Positions 35,180 to 48,360 are shown, counted from the first letter of the stretch. The stretch is 64,000 bases of DNA from Parus major (GCF_001522545.3 NC_031773.1:38259188-38323187); one strand, 5' to 3'. Translations and numbers: made by a program. Notes: generated by a model from the sequence alone, not told the origin.

Positions 35180-38100
35180 TTCCATAGGTAATTTCTTTTC
35201 TACAGTAACTACTGAAGACAACTGCTTTAGAAGACTAAAGAAACTTGCTCAAAGTGTGAGGATTCTGTCCCTGTGTCCCCTGTTTTCATTAGCAATTTTC
35301 ACTAAATAGACAAAATGTGTGGCTTGAAACAAAGTCCATTTAAATTGTCAACTAACAGCATGCTACACTGATATTTCATTAGGTATTAGTGGTGAATTCA
35401 CCTTTGACATCCCCACTTGTGAAACTATACTTCAGATCTGCACAACTTCCAACCAGACACACAGTGGGAAAGAGACTTTGGGACCTCTGTACCTTTCAGA
35501 ATGTTTAGTTCTCTAAAATGGCATTAAAAAAAAATCATCAAATAATTGCCCTGTAATTTTGAAACTTATAAACAAAATGAGGGTTTGGAATCACAGTGAT
35601 TAGGTAGCCTCAGGCACAGGGGAAAAAAAAAGACTGTAAAATGATGTCCATCCAAAAAGCACTGAGCACTGAGGTTAATAGTACTGTGATACAGCAGGAT
35701 ATTGAATTTGTAAGGACAGCAAGTTTAGTGTTCAAAGACATTGTGAAAAATCACAAGAGATGCAAAGAGTCATGTGTTGTGGCATTTTCCAGCCCTGCAG
35801 TACTGTGTGGAACACTTGCTCAGTGTCTGTTCTGGAGCACAGCCCTGCTGGTCTGGTGGGTCAGGCAGCTCCTGGAGCACTGGCATTGATCAGAAGCTCA
35901 CTGGTCTCATCAGGTATGGCAATTTGCATTTAGGCCTGCCAGGAAATTTGTGTTTGAAAACAGTTCTACTTATTATTGCTTCTGTAAAGTGCAGCAGGCA
36001 TAAATCAAGGAATATTAATGGCAGTAGCATGTTCATTATCCTAACATTGAATCATTGTCTCCAAGATTATGTATTTTTATATTCTTTAATTAGGCAATAT
36101 GCACTATGATTTCTGATGGAGTTCAGCCTTAGGTTTTTGTATTAAATGTTATCCCAGCATATGTGTTTTGACTGTCTGATTGCCAACAGTAGTAGTAATC
36201 AATCTAGCAACATTATTTCACAGTTTCTAATATTTCTTTGCTACAATCAGCAATTCTATTTATTAGAAGGTAAACCAACTGATACAATTAGACCTAATCT
36301 CCAAAATTTGAGTATATAAGTAAGCAAGATATTGTATCTTGGAAACATTTCATTTGGTTAATTCCCAATAGCATTTTACAGATACTCTGTTATCAAAATT
36401 AATTGTATAATTCACTATGTGCTCAGTTCCAAGAAAACATTACATCTTCTGTGTATCTGAGTGATTTTAAATAGCCAACAAGACTAAACACCCAGTACAT
36501 ATTCTCTAGAATAAGAGCTTTCTTCTTGGAGTGCTATAACTTCCAGTGGTTTGCTCTCCACAATATTTATCACAGGGCAAAAATGTCACGTTGATCAGCG
36601 CCCGTATGTCCCTTGTTCTCTGTCAGATCTGTCTTCTTTTGAATAAGTACTCCAGAGACATTTTCTGCTAATGTTAGTGGCAGAGATATTTAGCTATATC
36701 ATTGTTTCACTAGGTTTACCATTTGAATTAAGAGGTTCATTTAAGCTACAAAAGCCAGCATCTAAAAGTTTCTAAGAGGAAATATAATGCTGTCATGTGC
36801 AAGTAAATATTGCTTAAAATTCAGTCTGAAAGATTAAGAGGGGCCATACAATGAAAAGAAAGCAACAGTCCTAAATCAGAAAGAGGCCGACACAGCCATT
36901 AATACATCTTTTCATGTATTTTGGAATAGTGGTGAATGGAGATGAGTGTAAAGCAAATTATGATAAGAGTTACTGCTATTTTCTTCTAATACATAAATGA
37001 CAATGTCTATAAACTCCAAAACCATGGAGCAGCATATTAGACTTGAAGCATGACAGCTTCCAGAATAAAGACATATACCTAATAAAATTCTCATTATTAA
37101 TAAATACACATTTTGTGAGTACTGACAGCCACAAAGTGATTCATATTTGCAAAGGTTGTTGCAATATCTTGAGCACTGAGGCTATAAATAGCAAAGTGCT
37201 CTGTCCTTCCTCAAGTACTTCAGCTCTGCACATGCACATGAAGTAGTGAAGTACTTGCAGTGACTGCTCAAAAGGAGAAGGAAAAGCACATACATAACAC
37301 AGAGCAAATGTACAATAAACACACATTACCATGCAACCTTTTGATTTGTTTAACATCATTTGAATGTTGTAAAGATGGCATGAAAATGCATCAAAAGAGA
37401 ACACTTCTTTTGCAAGTTGAAAAGATACTATATCCTGCATTTTACAAAATTGGAATATTCATTGAAGATGAAGATGATTCATTGATGATGAAGAGAGAGG
37501 TGGGAAGAGGATTGAGTTTGCATGCTTCTGACAGACCCATGTATTGAAAACCCATCTGAAAATCAATGGAAAAAAATAACATAAAAAAAAATATTATAAA
37601 GGGTTTAACTGGCATTTTAAGACACAGCTATGAGTGAGCAAGTGCTGCTGTTCTGGTGCTCCTGCTGTGCTGAATGCAGACCAGAGAAGTGCCATACTGT
37701 GCCTACCATCAGCCTGCTATTATTTCTTCAACAAAACCTTCATTCCCTACTGCTGCTAAACACTCACTTCTGAACAATCATAAAACAAGGAAGGGAAAGC
37801 CCATTCTTCCCATGAAATTTAAGGCAAAATCCACCAATTGTTTTGCTGCCTCAGCCCTGAGATGCACGTACTGCAAATATTACGTAGCCATTCTTCCGAA
37901 CAAGACAAAAGTGGAAAATTTCCTGGTTTATGTCCCTTTCCAGCTTCAACAGTCATGACATGACCAAATAATTTTTGTACATCCATTTCTCTGTTTATAA
38001 AATGCAGATGATGAGACCTCGTTTTTGAAGGATTCACGCTTACAATTGAAAACTGACTAAAACTAGGTCTTATTATGAACACTACCCCACACCACTCCCT

Positions 38101-38800
38101 CCCCAGTCATGCAAGAGCTGTGGCTGTTCCATGTGGCAGCAGACCTCTGCCAGGCAGGTTTGCTGCTTTGAGGGACCAATGACTTGGCACTTGACTAATC
38201 AACTTCAATTGCTAATTCCTTGTGACTTTAATGAGAGCACAAACATAGGTAATCCCAATCTAACCAACACTGGCTGGACTAACAGGAAAGGTTTCACTTC
38301 TGGACATAAAATTATCCCATTTTTAATTTGTAAGGGTTGTCAATAGCAAACTCTTTTGGTCCTCTTTCTAACTTTTTTGTTTTTATACACTGAATATTGA
38401 CATTTTATAAAATTAATACATTATATATTTGAAATATTTTTCATAACAAAAAACTAGCCTTTTAAAAAAGATTTTCCCCCCTTTTATTCTCAGGGAAAAT
38501 AAAATGTGACAAGCTATAGGAAATAATAGGCTAATTCACAGCAAACAGTATTATACCAATTAAACAATATGATATCAATTAGAAGAATATTTTTCCTCTT
38601 TTTAAAGCTTTTACAGGAACTATATTTTTTTAATTAAATCTAAATTATCACTGTCATTACTAACACCAGCACTTTTCAACATCTGAAGCTAAGAACTGCT
38701 TTACTTTTAGTTAACGTTGGATAAACATGCCAGAACTTACAGCAAGTACTATGCAGTGACCTTGTAGGAGTTGCTTTTATGTGTATATTCCATGATTTCT
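35180..38800. other. Unique sequence, no gene recognised
   Basis: No gene was recognised. Open frames up to 111 codons (35774-36109) and 99 codons on minus (37141-37440) have no recognisable domains. A GC-richer patch at 35790-35890 is unassigned. Confidence 0.45.
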
Positions 38801-38801
38801 A

Positions 38802-39191
38802 TCAATTACCAGTATAGGATCTTGCTGTTACATCAATAGAAAGATATTGGCTTTTTCGTGGTTCCTTGCAGATCAATGTTTCTATAAATCCACTATGCTG
38901 TAACCAGACTCCTGGATAAGTGTTTTCCAAATATCCACTCTTAGAATTTCTTAAAACAGTATTGAAGCACTCTGAGCCACAGTCCGTAGCAACCTTGACT
39001 TCTTCGTCTTGTTTTAATAAGATGTCAGAGACAGTGAAAAAAACTTTATTTCTGATAATCAGAAATAAGAAATATTTGAAACTTGTCTGAGAAAAAAGTG
39101 TTAATAATTTACTCCATTTTCTTTCCAGATTTTTTTGCAATACACCATTTAACTGTAACAGCAAGTATAGGACATTTAACTGTAACAGCAA
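38802..39191 (-). other. Unidentified 129-codon open frame in non-repeat DNA
   Basis: One of the longer open frames outside recognisable repeats. Its N-terminal part is leucine-rich and is partly created by the 27-bp tandem duplication at 39146-39199, which keeps the frame (nine codons). The rest has a mixed, protein-like composition, with acidic, cysteine and glycine residues, but no motif I recognise. It has no splice-site evidence and no clear promoter. It is most likely chance, or a decayed exon or pseudogene; I do not call it a gene. Confidence 0.15.
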
Positions 39192-39199
39192 GTATAGGA
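39146..39199. repeat. Perfect 27-bp tandem duplication
   Basis: Units 39146-39172 and 39173-39199 are identical at every position, each starting 'catttaactgtaacagcaag'. Perfect identity in neutral DNA suggests a recent slippage or duplication event, possibly polymorphic in the population. Confidence 0.95.
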
Positions 39200-41825
39200 C
39201 TAGTTTTGATTTCTATTCCAAGATGGAATGAGGAAAAAAACTGCTGGGTTTCCTGTCAAAGTCCTTGTCACTGCTAAAAAAAGAAAAGCCATAGGATTTT
39301 CAGCCTGTGGGTTTCTAAAATCTTCCAAGTTTATTTAAATTATAAAAAATTAAACTTAATTCTCTGTGCCTCAGTCTGGAGATAGTGCAGCACAATGGGA
39401 TAGGATGTGTAAACAGAAGTGACTGAAACTGGCTATTCCCACTCCCTCCATATGATAGTATGGAGTTTATTTTGGTTTAAATTCAGTCTGGATTGAGTGA
39501 TTCTGCTCATTTTTTGGGTTGAGTGTTATAGATACTTTTGAGGTTGGACTCTTTTTTTGAGGAAAAGTTTTAAGTACATGGTGGAGGATCTTGTAGTGGT
39601 AGAACCCGCACATTGGTTCGGGGCATAATGCCCCCATTAACACTGAAGCACTTAGAGAGAAGAGCTTCTGATTCAGTTGTCTTTGAAAAAAATATATTTA
39701 ATGAACACCAAATCTGCTCTCAGCAGTGAAGCAGCGCATGGTAAATGGGGACAAGCAGGGGATTAGCTTCAAAACTGTACTTCTACTCTGAGCAAAATAA
39801 GTGGAGCCATTAGCACTTTCTGGGCCAGTCAGAGCAAAGAGTGCATTTGGCAGAGCACATCTGCTCTCCCAAACAAGTGCAAAAGGCACTTCAATTTCCT
39901 ACCTATACAGCTCAAATATCATCTTTCCTTCAATCTCTTCTAATTCTAAAACTTTATTGAATTACACACATTTTGCTGAACATTGCGATTGATTTGAAGA
40001 ATTTATGGAGTGTGCAATAGAAAAGTTTGTCTCTAGTCAGTGCACTGGGAATTTCTGGAAGTAAATTACTTTTGTCTGTGAAATAGATTAAACAGGCTCT
40101 TCCTACGCATGAACTGATCTCACCTTTAAAGGATGAGTGGGATAAAATATAGCCATGTTTATCAGAGAAATGTTAGTGGGAACTCATGAGAAAATATTCA
40201 TCCATTTTTGTCTCATATTTAGAAGTATTTTATTTTCCTGAAGGTAGCCTGCAATTACAAATGAATGAGCAGCTCCAAACAGTAATTCCTGGAGGAATTA
40301 TGTAGAGATAATACTAAATGAATATTTGCAGAATCTCATAACTAATTAATAAATTGTTGATTTATGCTATCACAAATTTTTTTAAATCCTGGAAACAATT
40401 ACAAAACCTTTGAATTAACTGGCTTTTATTTGAATGCCTGAATCTTAGTGAGGCTGTCAGATGCCATCTCTCACTGACCAGTAGGCAATGTGTCTTTTTA
40501 CAGCCAGGCAAAATATAAATTTTCTACTTTTTTAACTTTTCAGGCAACCTAGAGAGCAGAGCACAGCTTGTAGAAATTGTGCTGCAATGAGATTTATTGC
40601 CACCCAGCAGCAACTTACTCAATATAAGTGGGAATAATTGGTCCCTAAAGTATATGAATATTACACAAAAGATTACCTATTCTGAAAGGACTTTGTGGTG
40701 TTTAAGTGCTGGATCAAGCAGTCAAATTTTAAGAAGCACATAATTTTTGTTCCTGTCAATATAACGTTAAATTGAATCCTCTGTGATTATGGAAACTGGA
40801 TTTCAACTACAAGCTCTCATTCTATTCTTTTGTCACAGTGTCTCTAGTTCCTTCACTGAATGCATCATTACTCAGTATTACTTCTCATAAATGTCAGTTC
40901 TTGGCAAAATGTTCTTTTTCACTCAAATATTCAGTATATTTTGAACATAAAAAATCAATGCTTGCTTTTTAAGGATTTCTGTTTCCATTATGTACAAAAC
41001 ATACAACAGATGTTAAGGCATATTATTTACTATCACCTCTGTAAAAAAAAAAAAAAAAGGAAATTATTACACCTACTTCTACACCTGGAACTGAAGTGCA
41101 GAGGTAATGTCCAAATTTCCAATAAATAATTAATTGTGAATGCTAATTGCAGAAGCCCAAATGCATTTTTTTTCTTTTTTTTTTTCAGACTATTTGGCAG
41201 CATGTGATACATTCTTAAGTTCAAAATAGATCTCCCACTAGTGGCATTTCTTCTCCTGAGTGTATCTGCAAAACAGGTCAAGAGAATTTCCACATGTTGT
41301 ACAGAAAATGAAGAGGACAGGAGTTACTATTATCGATTCTCTTACTGCTTGAAATTGCATCAATGTGCACTTCGTGGAGACACTTAACTCTGTTCTCCTG
41401 AGTTTAGCATCTTCCTTATGTTTTTCTCACATACTACCTTACCTGACAGGGGAGATCAGGCTCTCAGTTCTGGTGTCTTGTAGCATGATGCCTCCCAGAG
41501 CAGAGAAAAATAATTCAGGAAAGCTCAAACTCAGTGTCTGCCCTTCTGGGAAGTCTGCAGTTAGGAGAAGTGGGACTTTTAGGCAGCTCGACTGTGTGAA
41601 ATTCTGAAAGACCTTTTACAAACTCAGAAAACAAACAAATCTAGGATCTTTTGCAGAAGGAAAATAAAATAATTTTCTCGGCACTTGGATGAATTCTTTG
41701 CCAAATTTTGAGTTGCTTCAAAGTGAGAAGACATAGCATTCTACAAACAATACGGGATTCAGATTTTTAAGACAAACAAAGCTTTTTTTACCTTGTCTGA
41801 AGTGATGAATATTTTGGCTGCAATT

Positions 41826-41871
41826 TATATGTATATAAATGTATGTATTTGTATAAATGTATATGGATATT
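41826..41871. repeat. Degenerate TATG/TAAATG simple repeat
   Basis: Irregular repeats of 'tataaatgtatg' type units. The array is short and degraded. Confidence 0.7.
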
Positions 41872-42245
41872 AGTCAGTCAGGGATAGGTTCAAGGAAAGC
41901 CCTTGATAAGAATCTAACAGGAAGCCTTGATAAACCTAACAGGAACATTTCCCAAAACTATGTAACTGGAAAAAGTATAAGGCAATATTTCTAAGTCTTG
42001 AGAGCTTTGATTTCAGTTTTGAAAACCAGAAGCACTCCATTTTCAGAGACATACCCTGGTGGGGTTAGTTTCCTAAGATTTAGGAAAAACTTAGCTCAAA
42101 TGTGACATAGTGAAGGATTCAGAAAAAAAAAGAAACAGATTTTTGAGGAAGGGAGAGATATTTGTTTGTTTGTTCCATATCGCATCTGAAATTGTTGTAA
42201 ACAGCTGTTGTTTGTTTTGTCTGCTTTCTAAAGCAAACTTGAATT

Positions 42246-42291
42246 TTTCTTTTTTTTTTTTTTTCATGGAACTATCTCTTTTTTTTTTTTT
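42246..42291. repeat. Two poly-T tracts
   Basis: T runs of roughly 16 and 13 are separated by 'catggaactatctc'. Reading them on the minus strand gives the lysine-rich open frames seen here. Confidence 0.9.
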
Positions 42292-43674
42292 ATGAATTGC
42301 TCTTATTTTAGGATACATTTTAATAAAGGTAATGTTCTTTCAAGATACACAAGATAAATAATGTCCTTCAAAATTTAAATTTGCTGGCAACAGTAACTAT
42401 TTTTGATTTGTAACTCCAATTTTTGTTCATGTAGCTGAGTTAACAGAGCTGTTAGCCTCTGTTCTAATCATAAATTTCCTTCACCTAATGATGAAATGTA
42501 TGCTGTGTTAAGAAAATGTTCTGAGACCAAAATCATATGTGAAGATGTGTTTTTTTAAATATACTTTCGTTTCTAATAAATCAAATTTAACATAAAATAA
42601 ACATTCAATATAATTTTAAATATTATTATATTAAATTATATATTATATTTAATATTATCATTCTAATCTAACTAACAGGCAGAGATACTTAAGATAACAG
42701 CCAAGACTTTGAATGTAGTATTTTCAAAATACTTTCTTTGTTTTATTTATTACTGGAGTTTGTGTTTTAAGTTTGTTTTGCTTTCCAGAATGTGAAAATT
42801 ATTTGCATTAACTATCCTTTTGGGAGCCTGTATCCAGTCTCAGCTTAGAACATCTAAATCTGACTTGTTTAGGCAGATGTCCTAAGTAGAATTTTATAAA
42901 GAAACCAGTCATGAAGACCTCCAAGGTACCTGTATGTCTTAGAAATTGTTTCACTTGGAGGAGTGTAACTTAATACTGCAGTGGTATAAATATGAACAAA
43001 GGTCCTTAAAAGACTCAGGTACATAAGCACAAATCAGAGCTATAGATCTTAAATAGCTGCCATTGCCAGCAAATTTGAATTTCGAAAGACATGATGTGTC
43101 TTGTGTATCTTGAACTTTTAATAAACCTTTATAAAAATGTATCTTAAAACAAGAATTCATAGTTTAAAACACAGTGTGTGCCAGAAGCTACATTAAACTT
43201 CCATGTATCTTGCACAGTTTAACCCATTTTCTGCTTTCTTGCTTCTTCATCTCTAGAAAAGCGTAGCTATCACCCTCCTTGTTTCATACTTAACAACAGA
43301 AAAGAAAATGGATCAGATTCATTTTCTTCTCTAAAGGCACCTACCAATTACATTTTTAGAAGTTAAACTTGAAATTAAACACCCAGGCTAATAAGGGGTT
43401 ATTGCTTTGTCACATGCAGAGCTATATTGTATAGCATATTTTTTCTACTAAAACGCTCTTTAGAAAAATATTCTTTATTGTTAATATGTATCATAAACAG
43501 TGTATCTGTAGTAATGATTTATGATATGAGAGAAGAATGGACACATTGCTTTTTATCATGCAAACAAAACATTCTCCATTCAAAGAAAGTGTATTTTTGT
43601 GTAATATTTGGTTGGAGTACACACTAACATATTTTTAAATATCACATATTGGGAGCAAGGCAGTAGGCCAAATT

Positions 43675-43760
43675 AAAAAAAAAAAAAAAAAAAACACAAA
43701 AAAGCAAACAAAAAATAAAAACCACTAAAAAGAAGGCAAACAGAAAAAAACAAACCCAAG
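43675..43760. repeat. Poly-A followed by A-rich low-complexity sequence
   Basis: About 20 consecutive A are followed by about 65 bp of A with scattered C and G. It looks like an old, expanded poly-A tract. I see no LINE or processed-gene body directly upstream to explain it as a retroposition tail. Confidence 0.9.
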
Positions 43761-44972
43761 CTCAAAATTTTCATAATAATGATTTTTCACTTTAAACCAT
43801 ATCACAAGCCTTACAGCTATTGGAAAATTATAAAACCTTCCCTGGAACACTAATGCCAGAGGAAGAACAGATAGTAGGTCTTACGTAATTTTCTCAAGTT
43901 AATTGTAAATTGTAATAGCTTTTCAAAATGAGAATGCTTCAGTTTGTGGCACTCATTTTATATTCATACAAACTGTATTTGGGTTATAAATATTTAACAC
44001 CAGGGTTCTACCATTTAGAGTCTCTCTAGGCAGTGCCAGAATCTTCTGTGGCTGGTTGTAAGAAGGCATGTAGTGAGGGGGATGTACAACAGCTTATTCC
44101 TACTTTCGATATCTGGAGGTCAGAGAATGAATCAACTCTTAAAAAAACCCAAAGGGATTTCTGATTTTCAAGCTCACCATATATTTGGGTTGGTAAACAA
44201 ATGGAGAATACAGGAATTGTAAAACTGTGAGCGGGGGGAAGTGGCAGGCAGGTGTAGCAACACTGTCAGTATGCAGACAGATCTCAGCCCCCAAGGACAT
44301 GCATCTTTGACAAAAACCTGAAAAAACCCCAAGATATAGCTTAGCAGGTAGTACTGCACATGATTTCTAGTGACATCTCTAGAGAAGAAACACAGTACTC
44401 TCTCTTAGTATCCATAGTAAAAATACATCCTTCTATACGTTTTGAATTATTTTTATTTGGGGATCTCAGAATGGAGGCATACTTAGGTACTCTGCCCTAC
44501 AGTAAAGCTTCCTTTTACTGTGGGCAAATACTGATAAGACCATCAGTTTAGTTATTTAAATGGAAAATGTTTGTGTCCTTCAATAAGACAGTGGATAATT
44601 TCAGAGAATTTAAGCATAATGTATTATAAGTTCTTCTTGTTGATTTTCAGTCTTTCCACTAAAGATGTAATATTCCTTTCAGGAGATCTGGACACTTTAC
44701 TCTTACCATGTCACTGCAGCCATAGAACTCAGAGGGATTTGCATTTGCACCCGATCTGAAGGACCTTCAATTTTCTGAATTGGCTGGTGGCCATCCTCAT
44801 CCTAATAGCAAGTTGTTATTATTATACTGTTTATTGACACTAAGATGCTTGAAAATACATAATGCTACAGAGAAATAGTCTAGCTTCCTCAGTTTCAGAC
44901 TGGAAGAACTACTGGAAGTAGTCCTGGCTACTTTCTCTTCTGTCCTTTAAAATGCTTTCATCCATCCTCAAA

Positions 44973-45003
44973 TTAAAAAAAAAAAAAATAAAAAATTAAA
45001 AAA
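44973..45003. repeat. A-rich tract
   Basis: An interrupted A run with single T breaks. It is low complexity. Confidence 0.9.
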
Positions 45004-45059
45004 TGTATATGAGCAAATAGAGGAATTGTAATGAAACCAGAGAAAGCACCTACCTCATC

Positions 45060-45330
45060 ATTTGAATTATTTCTTTTAAGAAAATAAAGCTTAATCTGTA
45101 TCTAGAGCCTTTATAAACACACAAGTCTGCTGAGTCTAATCTAATTACGGCGTGACCAATTATTCAATATTATTATGTTTTATTAGCCTTGATTATGCAC
45201 TGAATGAAACATCTGTAGCCTAAACAGCAAAATTTACTTGAACAATTATATTGTTAAACTAACGTACAACTGTGTGCAATATAATCAGCTACTCGTAAAG
45301 CTTATGGGGATAATAGCCAGGGACAATCTG
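45060..45330. other. Candidate conserved non-coding element
   Basis: The segment mixes homeodomain-type words (TAATTA at 45142-45147, then 'ccaattattcaat' and 'tattagccttgattatgc') with retained CpGs in 'acggcgtgacc' and 'aacgtac', which is unusual in CpG-depleted bird intron DNA. No open frame or simple repeat explains it. The texture resembles a developmental enhancer. Only cross-species alignment can test this. Confidence 0.25.
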
Positions 45331-45529
45331 TTGGCATTTAAACATCCCCACAGCCTCTTTCCCACTAGGTTTATTCTTAAAAAGCTTAAAACTTGATCAG
45401 TGACTTTAACAGTATTTTTTTTCCAAGCATCAGAAAATCTTGTGTAGACCTGTTTTCTCTGCTGGTTGGTTCAGTATGGTTTGATAGATAAACAGGGAGA
45501 AGATCAATGCAGAATGAACCTCAGGATAG

Positions 45530-45800
45530 TCCACCAGCTGTTGATTTTCTTCACAGAGGCCTCTGTTGGGCTGTTTTGGATCTGTGACTATGACAACGTT
45601 GGTAGCTATTGCTAAACAGTGATTACACAGCATCAAAAACCTTCTCCCTTTCCAAGTCTGTCGCTACCCCAGTGACTAGGCTGAAGGATGGGCCAGAGGT
45701 TGGAAGATAACACAGCTGGGACAGCTGGCTGGGGTTGGCCAGAAGGATTTTCCAATAGCAGCACATAGAGAGATAGCTCAGCTACTAAAGCTTCGCTTGG
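45530..45800 (+). mobile_element. Old endogenous retrovirus LTR fragment (family A, diverged)
   Basis: Ordered landmarks match the LTR at 49653, with more substitutions: 'gttgattttcttcacag', 'gggctgttttggatctgtg', 'gctattgctaaacagtgatt', 'acacagcatcaaaaaccttc', 'acacagctgggacagctg', 'ttggccagaaggattttcc' and 'gctcagctactaaagctt', the last being the former TATA region. The orientation is plus. The far 3' part after 45800 cannot be followed with confidence. Being the most diverged of the three family-A copies, it is probably the oldest or from a different subfamily. Confidence 0.65.
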
Positions 45801-47659
45801 GTATTTTTGCCTTTTTCTTCCTTCCCCCAGGAAAGTGCCTTCAAGCTGACTATTTCATTTTTGCACTCTTGTCTTCCTATTCCCATTTCTCTAGAGGAGA
45901 TGGAGTGAGTGAGAAAGCTGGGGGTAAACTTGGCTGGCAGCCAGAGTCAGCCCACTGCAACCTAATCTGGATTTCACAAGCTTCAATTTCCTTTACGCAT
46001 CATCATTTATTTTCATCAAACTTTCATATATTTTATGAAGATAATGTCACAATAGAAAGGTGATGGTTGGAATTCCATCTCATCAGACCATGTTGCATTG
46101 AGCAATGGATAAAAAAGCGGCTTTCCTATTAGCCAGCAGTATTGACAAACATTCAAAAATCTTTAAAATCATGCCTTTTTTATTAAATGCACAAATATAA
46201 AAGATATTTTAGGCTAGATTACTAAACAGATATATTCCAAGATGACTAAATCCTATTAAAAATAGTTATCTTTTCTTTGTTCATCCCTTACTTCCCACCC
46301 TATATCACTGAAGAAGGCTGCTTTTAAATCTTGTCCAAAAAAAAGTTATTTTAATGTCATTTTTTAAGAGTAGACTTGTTAAAAAATAGTTGGCCCCACT
46401 AGAAGAGGAGAATATATATTGCAACATGTCCTTCTGAATTTTTCAAGCACCATCCCAGTGACTAGAAAATTTTTAGTAATTATAGCCTGCTATTTCTTTT
46501 AGGAAATCCACTGTTATGGCAAAATTTGTAGCCAAGGTCACCTTTTATTAATGTATGTATGGCCTCTACTAAGGCCATATCCTCAGTATAAAATGTTCAT
46601 TTGTGCCGAGAAGGTATACATTAGCATCTTCTGCAAATTTCAAATTCTTTTTTTTTTAAATTATGTTTACAATACTAATATCGAAGTAAACCCCAGTTTT
46701 AAAAGGAGATATCAGCTCAGAACTCTTTCAACTGCAGCACAGAGCCATCTCACTAGTTCAGGCTACCTTACTTGATCAGACAAGAGTAGGTGTTTTTAAA
46801 CCCTTACTTACTTCAGGATATATATTTCTGCAAAAGCATTGTGGCACCATTGCTATCTTTTGTATTTTTAAAACAGAACAACTAGCTATTTTCTTCTTTA
46901 TTGCAGTATTTGTTCTATTTCACTTTGGTTTATTTTCTTTAATTTAATTTATTTAAATAATATAACTTCCTTTATCTTAACTCATTAATTTGCTCACTTT
47001 CACCCTTCTGATTCTTTCTCCCCATCTTGATGGGGTGAGTAAGCAGCTCTGTGGTGCTTAGTTACTGGCTGGATTTATAACAAGTCAAGTAATAGTTTGA
47101 CAACTTAAACAAAAATCTAGTTTCATCTTTATGGAAGAAAAATATGAGTGTCATTATTGTGTAAAAGAAATAAATTTCAACAGTCATGGAAATTCCAAAA
47201 CTCCAAAATAAAGCACTCACTAAATTGAGAGACAAGATTTCTTGTATAGACATGCCAGTACAGAGAAAAGAAATTTCTCAGGGTACTTCCAAGTCTGAAA
47301 AACCACAAATTTACTTTCTAATTTACTTTACTAGAAAAAATGAAGACATCAGGCACAGGGAAGACTGTTTTGTTTTTCTTTTAATATGTGATTTATGGGT
47401 AAGCAGTATCAGTCACTTTCATGACATGTCTTATTTTTATTAAAATAAAAAAATTAAATGGTCTCTCCTTGCATGTCTCCTAGATTCCACAACACTTTCA
47501 AAAGCCTATTTTTTTTTTTACATTTTTGTACTATTAAAAGTGTTGCAATTTGTGGATAAAGACAGAAGGAAAGACTGTGATAAAGTTAAAATATTCTTGT
47601 GTCTTCAAGTCTTCATCTAGGAATTTTTGGAAAAACATTAATAAGAAAGTTTAGGTCTC

Positions 47660-47698
47660 TTCTAAGAATTAGGATAGAGGTGTCTAAGAATTAGGATA
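47660..47698. repeat. Short tandem duplication
   Basis: The words 'tctaagaattaggata' occur twice with about a 22-bp period. Confidence 0.85.
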
Positions 47699-48360
47699 TA
47701 TATGTAATTTTAGCAGGTTATTTTTAGATTTTGAGGTCACAATAACCCAAACTTAAGTATTAGTAGTAAATTTGAATTACTACAACAATGGGTTTTGTCT
47801 TGTAGTATCTAACACTAACAAAAAATTTAGAATCATTGATTATCTGAAAAAAGGAAGATGAAACACTAAGACCAAAGCTAAGGGGAAAAATCAGAAATAG
47901 GCATTTTTAAGCTCCACTCAGTTCTTACTAATGTCACTAAGACCTATCATACTGACTTCACAGTACTGTGCAAGAAGCTTGTTACCAACAAAAGAAATTG
48001 AGGCTAAAGACCAGATAAAAGATGCTTTTTCTGAAAAGAATTGAGATCTTCACACAGGAGCACTGTGATACAGTTAAAATGCCTAAGTTTTCAGTAAATG
48101 CAGAAAATTTGAAGCTTTCATCGAGAAAGGAAGTTATTAGAAGTTTGCAATAGATGTGTAATATTGGAGACAATATTTTGCAGGATAGCCTATTTATCCA
48201 AAACTCCTACTGAGATCTCTATATTTTACAGAGCAATTGTTAGCTCAATACCCAAAGCAATACAAAACTACTGCATGAATCTGATGTGTATTTCTGCTAC
48301 CTGGACATGAACCGATTTATTATGCTAAATGCTTGCAATCTATACTTTTTTCGTAACCAA

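Larger units (their letters stand above)
39200..45055. other. Unique AT-rich sequence with poly-A/T tracts, no gene recognised
   Basis: No gene was recognised. Homopolymer tracts occur at 41042-41058 (A), 42246-42264 and 42279-42291 (T), 43675-43760 (A-rich) and 44973-45003 (A-rich). The part at 42590-42660 is almost pure A/T. A tRNA-box-like pair and a short palindrome occur at 39592-39634. 39760-39900 is GC-richer with short open frames on both strands and is unassigned. Confidence 0.5.

Noticed and set aside
39592..39625. RNA polymerase III A/B box pair of a tRNA or SINE
   Set aside because: The boxes are only about 12 nt apart, far too close for a tRNA, and no cloverleaf can be drawn.
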